Of a stretch of DNA of 64,000 bases, positions 25,252 through 33,793 are shown piece by piece. The notes below the pieces were generated by a model. It did no database searches. It was given only the letters and a program-made list of their open reading frames with translations, and was not told where the DNA came from. Position 1 is the stretch's first letter, and each line of letters starts with the position of its first letter. Position numbers and translations under genes: made by a program. The stretch is from Spinactinospora alkalitolerans (GTDB taxonomy: Bacteria; Actinomycetota; Actinomycetes; Streptosporangiales; Streptosporangiaceae). The stretch lies in contig NZ_JACCCC010000001.1 in the NCBI RefSeq assembly GCF_013408795.1, positions 620,001-684,000 on the forward strand, given 5' to 3'.

Positions 25252-25415
25252 ATCGCTGATGGGGGAGGACGGGGAATGCCTCCGGCCCCTGCCGTGGTTC
25301 TGCGGGCCTGGTGGGGCTGTTGCCGGCGCGCCGGCGCTGAGCGGCAGCCTCCCCGGGTCATGCGGTGGTGAACGGAGAACTCCGGCCACAGCCTTCCAAC
25401 TCCCATCAGCGATCT
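25250..25415. repeat. 166-bp element with 14-bp inverted ends
   Basis: AGATCGCTGATGGG (25250-25263) and its exact complement (25402-25415) bound a GC-rich interior containing the 14-bp palindrome GCCGGCGCGCCGGC. The left arm starts inside the rpfB stop codon. No flanking target duplication is visible. It fills most of the 243-base rpfB-rsmA gap and could be a MITE-like insertion or a large terminator structure. Confidence 0.55.
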
Positions 25416-25494
25416 GGCCGCTGCCGGCCGCCGCCGGCCCGCGGTGCCGGGATCGGTGGGGAGGAGCACGGTCCCGGCCTGCCAAAATGTGGGG

Positions 25495-26373
25495 GTGACC
25501 CACTCCGACAGATCCGACACCGCCCGCCTGCTCACGCCCGCCGACGTGCGGCGGCTCGCCGAGCGCCTGGGCATCCGGCCGACGAAGGCGCTCGGCCAGA
25601 ACTTCGTCATCGACGCGGGGACGGTGCGCCGGATCGTGCGCGCCTCGGGGGTCGGCCCCGAGGACGTCGTGGTCGAGGTGGGGCCGGGCCTGGGCTCGCT
25701 GACGCTGGCGCTGCTGCCGCACGTGCGGCGGGTCACCGCGGTCGAGATCGACCCGAAGCTGGCCGCGGCGCTGCCCGGCACCGTCGCCGAGCTCGCCCCC
25801 GAGCTCGCCGACCGGCTGGAGGTGCTGGCCGCCGACGCCATGCGCGTGGCGGAGCTGCCCGGCCCCGACCCCACCGCGCTGGTCGCCAACCTGCCCTACA
25901 ACGTCGCCGTCCCCGTCGTGCTGCACCTGCTGGAGCTGCTGCCCTCACTGCGGCGCGGGCTGGTCATGGTGCAGTCCGAGGTGGCCGACCGGCTGGCGGC
26001 GAAGCCGGGAAGCCGCACCTACGGCACGCCCTCGGTCAAGGCCGCCTGGTACGCCGACGTGCGCCGCGCGGGCGCGATCGGGCGCAACGTCTTCTGGCCG
26101 GCGCCCAACGTCGACTCCGGCCTGGTCGAACTGCTCCGCCGCCCCGCGCCGCCGACGCGGGCCTCCCGGCAGGAGGTGTTCGCGGTCGTCGACGCGGCGT
26201 TCGCCCAGCGCCGCAAGACCCTGCGCGCGGCCCTGGCCTCCTGGGCCGGGTCGGCGCCGGTCGCCGAGGCCGCCCTGCGCTCGGCCGGCGTGGATCCGTC
26301 GGCCCGCGGAGAGGCCCTCGACGTCACCGCCTTCGCCCGGATCGCCGAGGAGGGGCCGGCGGGCGCCCCCTGA
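25495..26373 (+). CDS. rsmA: 16S rRNA dimethyladenosine transferase RsmA/KsgA
   Basis: This 292-aa Rossmann-fold enzyme dimethylates A1518 and A1519 of 16S rRNA late in small-subunit assembly. Motifs: [10 protein letters not shown], the SAM loop [23 protein letters not shown], the catalytic [10 protein letters not shown] and the C-terminal helical domain ([13 protein letters not shown]). I chose GTG 25495; CAAAAT at 25483-25488 is a plausible -10 six bases upstream, so the mRNA may be leaderless. The longer frame from 25444 lacks support. Downstream gene is convergent. Confidence 0.94.
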   Translation: MTHSDRSDTARLLTPADVRRLAERLGIRPTKALGQNFVIDAGTVRRIVRASGVGPEDVVVEVGPGLGSLTLALLPHVRRVTAVEIDPKLAAALPGTVAELAPELADRLEVLAADAMRVAELPGPDPTALVANLPYNVAVPVVLHLLELLPSLRRGLVMVQSEVADRLAAKPGSRTYGTPSVKAAWYADVRRAGAIGRNVFWPAPNVDSGLVELLRRPAPPTRASRQEVFAVVDAAFAQRRKTLRAALASWAGSAPVAEAALRSAGVDPSARGEALDVTAFARIAEEGPAGAP

Positions 26374-26477
26374 CCCAGGGGCCGGACGAGGCGGCCCGCT
26401 CCCGGATCCCGCCGACTCCCGGTCCGGCGGGAGCGCCTCGCGCCGGGCGGGGCGCGCAACGGCTCTGAAAGGGCCGC

Positions 26478-28385
26478 TCAGGCCGGTTCGCCGGCCGCTA
26501 GGGCTTCCAGGTCCACCAAGGCGCCGCCGCTGTTCTCCGTGCTCTTCAGGAGCAGCCGGGTCGGCTGCACGCCGTCCTCGACGATGAAGACGAGCTTGCC
26601 CTCGGCCTGCTCCTGCGGCCCTATCGCCTGCCAGAGCGAGTCCTGGGCCTCGGAGCCGATGGGGTCCTCGGCGGGGAACATCGGGGAGCCCTCGCCGCCG
26701 ATCCGCTGCAGCTCCGGCTGGAACCGCAGCGTCTCGCCGGTGATGTTGCGCGCCTCCATCGGCAGGACGCAGTACGTCCCGTGCGTGAGGCTGGACCGCC
26801 CCTCCAGGGACGGGCTGCACGCGAGGTCGCGAACCCGGAACTCCATCAGGTCGTCGCTGACGGCGCCCTCGGCGGCCGCGGCCCCTCCGTCGGAGTCGCC
26901 GGGCGAGTCCTCGGGCTTGGCCTCGCCCTGGGAGTCGGGCTCGTTCTGCTCCTGCCGGGAGTCGCCGTCCTGCCACGGCAGGGACAGGCCGTTGGCCCCC
27001 AGCACGGTGAGCACGGTGAACAACGCCAGCAGCAGGACGGCCGCGATGACCGCGATGGTCGCCACCCACCGCGTGCGCCGCTTCTCCGGCTGCATCGGGT
27101 TGTGCGGGGGCGGCGGGACCGGCGGCACGTAGGGCTGGGCCTGCGGCCGCGAACCCGGCTGCCCCTGCTGCGCCCCGGACTGCGGCACGGGCGGGATCGG
27201 CCCGGTGTGGTGCGGGGAGACCACCGGGAACTGGCCGGTGTGGTGCGGCTGGGCCTGCCGGCCGGGGGCCGCCGCCGGGCGCTGCATCTGCTGGCTCTGG
27301 TGCGCCGGAGCGGGCGCCGCGCCGCTGGGCGGGTGCGGCATGGGCGCGGGCGGATAGGGCTGCGGACGGTGCGGGCCGGGCGGACCCTGGTGCGGCGGCT
27401 GCGGCTGCGGGGGGCGCATGCCCGTGCCCGTCTGGTGCGGACCGGGCGGCGGGCCCTGCGGGGGCATGGGCGGCATCGGCGGCAGGTTCGGCCGCCACGA
27501 CTGGTGCAGCGCGTGGCTGACCATGTCGTTGGCGTCGTTGTTGTTCTCGGAGCCGCCGCCGGCCAGCTCCAGCAGGAGGTCCTGCGCCTTGGGCCGCCGC
27601 TCCGGCTCCTTGGCCAGCGCCTGGGCCACCAGCCGGTCCAGCGGGCTGTCGAGCTCGCCGATCTGCGGCTCGGCGAAGAGCACCCGCTTGCCCAGCGTCA
27701 TCGCGTCGCCGTTGCCGAACGGGTGCGCGCCGTTGCCGGCGAACGCCACGAGGCAGCCCCACGCGAAGATGTCGGCTGCTGTGGTGACCTTCTCCTCCAG
27801 CAGCTGCTCGGGTGCCATCCAGCCGGGGCTGCCCATCACGATGCCGGTCTGGGTGTGGTTGGTCATGGTGTTGAGCGCGCGGGCGATGCCGAAGTCGATC
27901 ACCCGGGGCCCCGACAGCGACAGCAGCACGTTGGCCGGCTTGAGGTCGCGGTGCACCAGGCCGGCGCCGTGGATGGCCGCCAGCGCCGCGGCCACGCCCA
28001 GGGCGAAGCCGTGCAGCGTGCTGGAGTCGAGCGCGCCGTGCTTGGCGATGTGCTCGGCCAGGGCCGTGCCCGCGATGTACTCGGTGACCATGTAGGGCCG
28101 GCTCTCGAAGGTCCCGTGGTCGAGGATCTTGGCGGTGCAGAAGGAGGCGACCCTGCGGGCGTTCTCCATCTCGTCGCGGAACCGGGCGCGGGTGGCCTCG
28201 TCGAAGGCCAGTTCCGGCCGGATCACCTTGATCGCGACCTGGGCACCCTTCTCAGGGGCGCGGCCGAGGTAGACCGTCCCCATTCCTCCGCTGCCCAGAC
28301 GTCCGGCCAGCACGTAAGGACCGATGGTGGCCGGATCTCCGGCGGCCAACGGTTCCAGGTTCTTCGGGAGCCCATCCGACGGCAA
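26478..28385 (-). CDS. Transmembrane Ser/Thr protein kinase (PknB type)
   Basis: This 635-aa protein has a Hanks-type kinase domain near 20-275: glycine loop GRLGSGGMGTVYLG, VAIKV (Lys about 54), HRDLKPANV, DFGIA and the activation segment GSPGWMAPEQ. Then come about 170 residues of Pro/Gln/His-rich linker (runs of PPMPP, PHHTGP), a single membrane helix (VATIAVIAAVLLLALFTVLTVLGA, about 455-480), and an extracellular domain with two cysteines (DLACSPSL and THGTYCVLP) and no PASTA repeats. The start is probably TTG 28385, five bases after GGGGAGGG; the nearby ATG is out of frame. It likely senses an envelope signal through the small outer domain. Targets are not evident. Confidence 0.87.
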   Translation of the reverse strand: MPSDGLPKNLEPLAAGDPATIGPYVLAGRLGSGGMGTVYLGRAPEKGAQVAIKVIRPELAFDEATRARFRDEMENARRVASFCTAKILDHGTFESRPYMVTEYIAGTALAEHIAKHGALDSSTLHGFALGVAAALAAIHGAGLVHRDLKPANVLLSLSGPRVIDFGIARALNTMTNHTQTGIVMGSPGWMAPEQLLEEKVTTAADIFAWGCLVAFAGNGAHPFGNGDAMTLGKRVLFAEPQIGELDSPLDRLVAQALAKEPERRPKAQDLLLELAGGGSENNNDANDMVSHALHQSWRPNLPPMPPMPPQGPPPGPHQTGTGMRPPQPQPPHQGPPGPHRPQPYPPAPMPHPPSGAAPAPAHQSQQMQRPAAAPGRQAQPHHTGQFPVVSPHHTGPIPPVPQSGAQQGQPGSRPQAQPYVPPVPPPPHNPMQPEKRRTRWVATIAVIAAVLLLALFTVLTVLGANGLSLPWQDGDSRQEQNEPDSQGEAKPEDSPGDSDGGAAAAEGAVSDDLMEFRVRDLACSPSLEGRSSLTHGTYCVLPMEARNITGETLRFQPELQRIGGEGSPMFPAEDPIGSEAQDSLWQAIGPQEQAEGKLVFIVEDGVQPTRLLLKSTENSGGALVDLEALAAGEPA

Positions 28386-28622
28386 GCGACCCTCCCCGAC
28401 GGTGTCCAAACTCCGTCTGGCCCAAAGGTAGCGGGGATTGCGTCCTGATACCCACCCGCACCGGCCGCCGGGTCCGATCGCGGAAGCCGACAGTGGCGGC
28501 GGGGGAGGGGGAATCGCCAGGGGAACGCCCACCGTCCTGAGCGCGACGGGTGAACCGCACGGCCGACCGTGGGCGGATGTGTGGGTTCACGGAGGTGGGG
28601 TTTCCTTTACGATCTAGGACTC

Positions 28623-29549
28623 GTGACCGCTATGACCGCCATAACCGTTCGAGTACCCGCGAAGGTAAACCTCCAGCTAGCGGTGGGGCCAGCGCGCGAA
28701 GATGGATACCACGATCTGGTCAATGTCTTTCACGCTGTTTCGCTCTTCGACGAGGTTACCGTCACGGAGGGGGATCCGGGGGCGGCCCTGGACCCGGTGG
28801 CGCTGACCGTCGGCGGCGATCTCGGTCCCCGGGCCGCCGACGTGCCCCTCGACTCCGGCAACCTCGCCGCCCGCGCCGCCGCGCTCCTGGCACGTGAGAC
28901 CGGTGCCGGCACCCCGGTCGGCATCCACCTGCACAAGACGATCCCGGTCGCCGGCGGCATGGCCGGCGGGAGTGCCGACGCCGCCGCGACCCTTGTGGCG
29001 TGCGACACGTTGTGGCGGACCGGCCTCGCACGCGCGGACCTCCTCGCCCTCGCCGCGCGGCTCGGCAGCGACGTGCCGTTCCCGCTCGTCGGCGGCACCG
29101 CCGTGGGCACCGGGCGCGGCGAGCTCCTCGAACCCGTGCCGTGCGGGGGCCGGTTCCACTGGGTGTTCGCACTGGCCGAGGAGGGATTGTCGACGGCGGC
29201 GGTGTTCGGCGAGTACGACCGGCTGCGCCCCGGCGCCCCCGAGCCCGGACTCGACGCCGACCTGATGGCCGCGCTGGCCGCGGGCGACGCCGCCGCGCTC
29301 GGCGCCGCGCTCTCCAACGACCTGGAGCGCGCGGCGTTCTCGCTGCGCCCCCGGCTGCGCGGGGTCCTCGCCGTCGGCAGGGAAGCCGGTGCGCTCGGCG
29401 CGATCGTCTCCGGATCCGGCCCCACCTGCGCCTTCCTCGCAGCCGACGAGGCCGGCGCCGCCGAGGTCGCCGCGGCGCTGGAGGACTCCGGGCGCTGCGG
29501 GCGGACCGTGCGCGCCCACGGCGACGTCCCGGGGGCGACCCTGCTGTAG
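28623..29549 (+). CDS. ispE: 4-(cytidine 5'-diphospho)-2-C-methyl-erythritol kinase IspE
   Basis: This 308-aa GHMP kinase phosphorylates CDP-ME in the non-mevalonate isoprenoid pathway. Motifs: VRVPAKVNLQLAVGPAREDGYHDL (substrate), KTIPVAGGMAGGSADAAATL (GHMP ATP loop), ARLGSDVPFPLVGGTAVGTGRGE and GAIVSGSGPTCAFLA. GTG 28623 is nine bases downstream of TACGAT (28608-28613) and has no Shine-Dalgarno site; ATG 28632 is an alternative. Divergent from the kinase gene and near rsmA, in the usual order. Confidence 0.94.
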   Translation: MTAMTAITVRVPAKVNLQLAVGPAREDGYHDLVNVFHAVSLFDEVTVTEGDPGAALDPVALTVGGDLGPRAADVPLDSGNLAARAAALLARETGAGTPVGIHLHKTIPVAGGMAGGSADAAATLVACDTLWRTGLARADLLALAARLGSDVPFPLVGGTAVGTGRGELLEPVPCGGRFHWVFALAEEGLSTAAVFGEYDRLRPGAPEPGLDADLMAALAAGDAAALGAALSNDLERAAFSLRPRLRGVLAVGREAGALGAIVSGSGPTCAFLAADEAGAAEVAAALEDSGRCGRTVRAHGDVPGATLL

Positions 29550-29577
29550 GGGCCGCCGGGGCCGCCCCCGGCCGTGT

Positions 29578-30039
29578 TCACCTGCCGCCCTCACCCGCCG
29601 GTTTGAGCAGCGGCGCGCCCGGGCCGTAGGCGGCCAGCGCGTCGTCCTTGTTGTGCAGCCCGCAGGAGCGCAGCGACAGGCACCCGCAGCCGATGCAGGA
29701 GGTGAGCCGGTCCCGCAGCCGCTGCAGCGCGTCGATCCGAGTGTCGAGCTCGGCGCGCCAGTCCTCCGAGAGCCGCGCCCAGTCCTGCGTGGTGGGCGTG
29801 CGCCCGTCGGGGAGGGCGCCGAGCGCGTCGCGGATCTGGTTGAGCGTCAGGCCGACGCGCTGCGCCGCGGAGATGAACGCCAGGCGGCGCAGCACGTTGC
29901 GGTGGTAGCGGCGCTGGTTGCCGCTCGTGCGTTCGGACCGGATCAGGCCGCGCTCCTCGTAGAACCGCAGCGTGGTGTGCGCGACGCCGCTGCGCTCGGC
30001 GAGCTGGCCGATCGTGAGCCGGACGGGAAGGTGACTCAT
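29578..30039 (-). CDS. soxR: Redox-sensing MerR-family regulator SoxR
   Basis: This 153-aa regulator has an N-terminal MerR winged helix (TIGQLAERSGVAHTTLRFYEERGLI), a dimerisation helix (about 80-115), and the [2Fe-2S] cysteine cluster CIGCGCLSLRSC that defines SoxR. Oxidation of the cluster by redox-cycling compounds switches on target promoters. The gene is divergent from a split transketolase, and a near-perfect SoxR box lies in the 58-base space between them, directly upstream of the transketolase. No soxS is present, as expected outside enteric bacteria. Confidence 0.95.
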   Translation of the reverse strand: MSHLPVRLTIGQLAERSGVAHTTLRFYEERGLIRSERTSGNQRRYHRNVLRRLAFISAAQRVGLTLNQIRDALGALPDGRTPTTQDWARLSEDWRAELDTRIDALQRLRDRLTSCIGCGCLSLRSCGLHNKDDALAAYGPGAPLLKPAGEGGR

Positions 30040-30060
30040 ATCACTCCCTCACTTCTCCGA

Positions 30061-30091
30061 TTGACCTCCAGTTAACTCGAGGTCTGAGACT
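30061..30091 (+). promoter_or_regulatory. SoxR-controlled promoter of the transketolase pair
   Basis: CCTCCAGTTAACTCGAGG (30065-30082) is a symmetric operator differing from the known SoxR box CCTCAAGTTAACTTGAGG at only two mirror positions. It sits between a -35 (TTGACC, 30061-30066) and a -10 (GAGACT, 30086-30091) spaced 19 bp apart, the long spacing typical of MerR-activated promoters. The ATG of the transketolase is six bases past the -10, implying a leaderless mRNA. Confidence 0.85.
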
Positions 30092-30097
30092 GGCGCC

Positions 30098-30793
30098 ATG
30101 CCGACGAAGACCTTTTCCAGATACGCCGACCTGCCGGCGCTCATCGGGCTGATGACCGGCGACGAGAAGCACCGCGCGGCCGCCGAGTCGACGCTGGACG
30201 TGCTGTGGGTCCTCTACGACCGCGTCCTCGACGTCTCACCCGAACGCGCCGACGACCCCGGACGCGACCGCTTCCTGCTCTCCAAGGGCCACGGTCCCGC
30301 CGCCTACTACGCGGTGCTCGCGGCCAAGGGCTTCCTCGACGTGCCCACCCTGCGCCGCTGGGCGGAGTTCGACTCGCCGCTGGGCCACCACCCCGACCGG
30401 GTCCTCGTGCCCGGTGCGGAGATCGGCAGCGGCTCCCTCGGCCACGGGCTCGGCCTGGGCCTGGGCACCGCCCTGGGGCTGCGCGCCCAAGGGCGGCCGG
30501 AACCGAGGGTGGTGGTGCTCCTCGGCGACGCCGAACTCGACGAGGGCAGCAACCACGAGGCCATCGCGGTCGCCGGCCGGTTCGGGCTGGACAACCTCAC
30601 CGCCGTCGTCATCGACAACCGGTCGGCCTCGCTCGGCTGGCCCGGCGGCATCGCCGACCGGTTCTCCCGCGAGGGATGGGCCGCCCGCTCGACCGTCGCC
30701 CGCGACCACACCGCCCTGCACGAGGCGCTCACCGCGCCGCACCACGGCCGGCCGCTGGCCGTCGTGGCCCGCGTCAACCCCAAGGAATGGTGA
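30098..30793 (+). CDS. Transketolase, N-terminal (TPP-binding) subunit
   Basis: This 231-aa protein corresponds to the N-terminal third of a transketolase. It has SKGHGPAAYYAVLAAKGF, GSGSLGHGLGLGLG and the thiamine-diphosphate motif GDAELDEGSNHEA with Asn about 30 residues later (VVIDN). Two-subunit transketolases move two-carbon units between sugar phosphates. It is followed after two bases by the C-terminal subunit, so the two are translated together. SoxR appears to control the pair, tying sugar-phosphate rearrangement (and perhaps NADPH supply through the pentose phosphate pathway) to redox stress. The real substrate could also be a specialised sugar. Confidence 0.87.
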   Translation: MPTKTFSRYADLPALIGLMTGDEKHRAAAESTLDVLWVLYDRVLDVSPERADDPGRDRFLLSKGHGPAAYYAVLAAKGFLDVPTLRRWAEFDSPLGHHPDRVLVPGAEIGSGSLGHGLGLGLGTALGLRAQGRPEPRVVVLLGDAELDEGSNHEAIAVAGRFGLDNLTAVVIDNRSASLGWPGGIADRFSREGWAARSTVARDHTALHEALTAPHHGRPLAVVARVNPKEW

Positions 30794-30795
30794 AC

Positions 30796-31740
30796 ATGAC
30801 CGCCACCGCCACCGCGCCGCGGACCGTCGTGCCGCAGCAGATGCGGGAATCCTTCATCGACACCGTCACCGCGGCCCTCGACACCGACCCCCGGCCGGCC
30901 GTGGTGCTCGCCGACATCTCCGCGGACAACTTCGTCCAGGCCGCGGCCCGCCACCCCGAACGGGTCGTCAACGTCGGCATCCGCGAGCAGCTCATGATCG
31001 GCGTGGCCGGCGGCCTGGCGCTGACCGGGATGCGCCCCGTCGTCCACACCTACGCCCCCTTCCTGGTGGAGCGCCCCTTCGAGCAGGTCAAGCTGGACCT
31101 CGGCCACCAGGACGTCGGCGCGGTCCTGGTCAGCGTCGGCGCCTCCTACGACGGGGCGGGCATGGGCCGCACCCACATGGCGCCCGGCGACGTCGCGCTC
31201 CTCGACACCCTGCCCGGCTGGACCGTGCACGTCCCCGGCCACGCCGCGGAGGTGCCCGCGCTCCTCGGTCCGGCACTGCGCTCCGACGACCGCGTGTACC
31301 TGCGGCTGTCCACGCGCGGCAACGCCGCGGCCCGCCCGGTCGGCCAGGGGCTGGTGGTCGTCCGCGCCGGATCGGCGCGGTCCCGGGGCGTGGTGGTCGC
31401 CGTGGGCCCCATGCTGGACCGGGTGCTCGCCGCGACGGCCGGCATGGACGTCACGGTCGGCTACCTGGCCACGGTCCGCCCGTTCGACCGCGTCGGCCTG
31501 AACGCCGCCGCGGCCGCGGCCGGCCACGCCGACGTCATGATCGTCGAGCCCTACCTGAGCGGCACCTCGGCCCACGAGGTCGGCGAAGCGCTGAGCGACC
31601 GCCGGCACCGCCAGCTCTGCCTCGGCGTCCCCCGCGGCAGCGAGCTGCGCGGCTACGGAACCCCCGATGACCACGACCGGGCCCACGGCCTCGACGCCGC
31701 CGGGATCGCCGCCGCGGCGCGGGACTTCTTCCCGGAGTGA
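30796..31740 (+). CDS. Transketolase, C-terminal (pyrimidine-binding) subunit
   Basis: This 314-aa protein is the partner of the upstream subunit. It holds the pyrimidine-binding domain (VVLADISADNF, HPERVVNVGIREQLMIGVAGGLALTGMRPVVHTY, where the Glu of IREQ activates TPP) and the C-terminal swivel domain (VGYLATVRPFD, IVEPYLSGTSAHEVGEAL). ATG 30796 is nine bases after AAGGA; ATG 30787, which overlaps the previous gene, is possible. Together the two add to about 545 residues, shorter than a one-chain transketolase. Confidence 0.88.
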   Translation: MTATATAPRTVVPQQMRESFIDTVTAALDTDPRPAVVLADISADNFVQAAARHPERVVNVGIREQLMIGVAGGLALTGMRPVVHTYAPFLVERPFEQVKLDLGHQDVGAVLVSVGASYDGAGMGRTHMAPGDVALLDTLPGWTVHVPGHAAEVPALLGPALRSDDRVYLRLSTRGNAAARPVGQGLVVVRAGSARSRGVVVAVGPMLDRVLAATAGMDVTVGYLATVRPFDRVGLNAAAAAAGHADVMIVEPYLSGTSAHEVGEALSDRRHRQLCLGVPRGSELRGYGTPDDHDRAHGLDAAGIAAAARDFFPE

Positions 31741-31834
31741 CCGGGGAGCGACCGGAGCGGCGGGACGGGCGGCGGGCCGGCGAACGGCGGGCGTGGTCAT
31801 TTCATCGCGGTGCAGCCACCAGAATGGAACCACG

Positions 31835-33616
31835 ATGAATCTCGTCAACCTTCAGGACGTATCCCTGGCCTACGGGCCCCTGGTGCTGCTCGACACCGTC
31901 TCGCTCGGCGTCGACGAGGGCGACCGCATCGGCGTGGTCGGCCGCAACGGCGGCGGCAAGTCCACGCTCGTGTCGGTGCTGGCCGCGCGCACCGAGCCCG
32001 ACTCCGGCCGGGTGATCCACAGCCGCGGCCTGCGCGTCGGCTTCCTGCACCAGCGCGACAGCTTCCCCGACACCAGCGTCGGCGCCTTCGTGCTCGGCGA
32101 ACTCGCCGAGCACGAGTGGGCCGGCGACGCCAGGGTCCGCGACGTGCTGCGCGGACTGCTCAGCGGATGGGACCTCGACACCCCGATGGCGGCCCTGTCC
32201 GGCGGGGAGCGCCGCCGCGCCGGACTGGCCAGGATGCTCATCGAGACCCACGATCTGATCATCCTGGACGAGCCGACCAACCACCTCGACATCGAAGGCA
32301 TCGCCTGGCTCGCCCAGCACGTCAAGGCGCGCAGGGAGGCACTGGTCGTCGTCACCCACGACCGCTGGTTCCTCGACGCCGTCACCAACCGCACCTGGGA
32401 GGTCGTGGACGGCCGGGTCGAACGCTACGAGGGCGGCTACGCCGCCTACGTGCTGGCCAAGGCCGAACGCCAGCGCCTCGCCCAGGCCGCAGAGGAACGC
32501 CGCCAGAACCTCATGCGCAAGGAGCTCGCCTGGCTGCGGCGCGGCCCGCCCGCCCGGACCTCCAAGCCCAAATTCCGGATCGACGCCGCCAACGCCCTCA
32601 TCGCCAACGAACCCCCGGTCCGCGACACCGTCGAACTCGTCCGCTTCGCCGGCACGCGGCTGGGCAAGACCGTCGTCGACGTCGAGGACGCCACCCTCAA
32701 GGCCGGCGACCAGACCCTGCTGGAGCACCTCACCTGGCAGCTCGGCCCGGGCGAACGGGTCGGCCTCGTCGGCGTCAACGGCTCGGGCAAGACGACTCTG
32801 CTGCGCCTGCTCGCAGGAGAGCGCGAACCCGACGCCGGCTCGATCCGGCACGGCAAGACCGTGCGGCTCGCGCACCTGTCGCAGAACATCACCGAACTCG
32901 ACTCCGGACGCCGGCCGCTGGAGGCCGTCATGGAGATCCGCGAGCACGTCACCATCGGCAAGCGGGAGTACTCCGCCAGCCAGATGCTGGAGCGCTTCGG
33001 TTTCCGCGGCGAACGCCAGTGGACCCCCATCGGCGACCTCTCCGGCGGGGAGCGGCGGCGGCTCCAGCTCCTCCGGCTGCTCATGGACGAGCCCAACGTG
33101 CTGCTGCTGGACGAGCCGACCAACGACCTCGACATCGAGACGCTGACCGAGCTGGAGGACCTGCTCGACGGCTGGCCGGGGTCACTGGTGCTGGTCAGCC
33201 ACGACCGCTACTTCCTGGAGCGTGTCTGCGACCGCGTGCTGGCGCTGCTGGGCGACCGCAGGCTGCTGTTCCTGCCCGGCGGCGTCGAGGAGTACCTGGC
33301 CCGGCGCGCCGAGACCGCCGACACCGGCCGGGTGCCCGTCACCCGCGCCGACGAGGACCGCCAGGACGCGCAGCAGGAGGCGGCCCCGCAGATGTCGGCC
33401 GCCGAGCGCCGCGCCGCGCAGAAGGAGATGCAGCGCGTCGAGCGCCGCATCGACCGGATCGGCGCCAGAGAGGCCGAACTGCACGAGCTGATGGCGCAGG
33501 CCGCCGACGACTACACCCGGCTGGCCGACCTCGACGCCGAACTCAAGGTGCTCACCGCCGAGAAGGACGAGCTGGAGGAGGCCTGGCTCGCCCAGGCCGA
33601 GCGAATGGGGGAGTGA
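31835..33616 (+). CDS. ABC-F family ATPase
   Basis: This 593-aa soluble protein has two ABC domains and no membrane segments. First site: VGRNGGGKSTL, LSGGERRRAGLA and ILDEPTNHLD. Linker near 205-270. Second site: VGVNGSGKTTLL, LSGGERRRLQLL and LLDEPTNDLD. It ends with an acidic coiled-coil tail (about 500-590). ABC-F proteins act on ribosomes, either as translation factors or in antibiotic protection. Its sequence style is like the housekeeping Uup-type members usually found beside ispE in actinomycetes. CAGAAT nine bases before the ATG may be a -10. Confidence 0.9.
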   Translation: MNLVNLQDVSLAYGPLVLLDTVSLGVDEGDRIGVVGRNGGGKSTLVSVLAARTEPDSGRVIHSRGLRVGFLHQRDSFPDTSVGAFVLGELAEHEWAGDARVRDVLRGLLSGWDLDTPMAALSGGERRRAGLARMLIETHDLIILDEPTNHLDIEGIAWLAQHVKARREALVVVTHDRWFLDAVTNRTWEVVDGRVERYEGGYAAYVLAKAERQRLAQAAEERRQNLMRKELAWLRRGPPARTSKPKFRIDAANALIANEPPVRDTVELVRFAGTRLGKTVVDVEDATLKAGDQTLLEHLTWQLGPGERVGLVGVNGSGKTTLLRLLAGEREPDAGSIRHGKTVRLAHLSQNITELDSGRRPLEAVMEIREHVTIGKREYSASQMLERFGFRGERQWTPIGDLSGGERRRLQLLRLLMDEPNVLLLDEPTNDLDIETLTELEDLLDGWPGSLVLVSHDRYFLERVCDRVLALLGDRRLLFLPGGVEEYLARRAETADTGRVPVTRADEDRQDAQQEAAPQMSAAERRAAQKEMQRVERRIDRIGAREAELHELMAQAADDYTRLADLDAELKVLTAEKDELEEAWLAQAERMGE

Positions 33617-33626
33617 CCCGGGCCTC

Positions 33627-33775
33627 GCGGTGACTTCAGGGGGTCTTGAAGGCCCGCCCCAGGACGGAGTAGGCGTGCGGGTGGGCGATCTCCGTCCACG
33701 GGACCTGCGGCCACGCGAGCGGATCGCCCAGTCACCGCGAACTCCTCTGTGGCCGAGGTGGGGAGCCGTCGGCGT
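33627..33775. repeat. Intergenic repeat family, copy A (short form)
   Basis: This 150-base block shares an exact 18-mer (GGCGTGCGGGTGGGCGAT, 33672-33689) with copy B at 60021-60038, and GGCCACGCGAG then GGATCGCCC with copy B near 60341-60361. Its right end reads CACCGCGAACTCCTCTGTGGCCGAGG, very close to copy C. Its start (ACTTCAGGGGGTCTTGAA) also matches copy C. The internal part found in B and C is missing, so this looks like a deleted form. No gene is present. Confidence 0.7.
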
Positions 33776-33793
33776 CCAGGTGGGCGGACACCT

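Noticed and set aside
31835-33616. Antibiotic-resistance ABC-F protein
   Set aside because: Location beside ispE and general sequence style fit a housekeeping Uup-like member; no resistance context.
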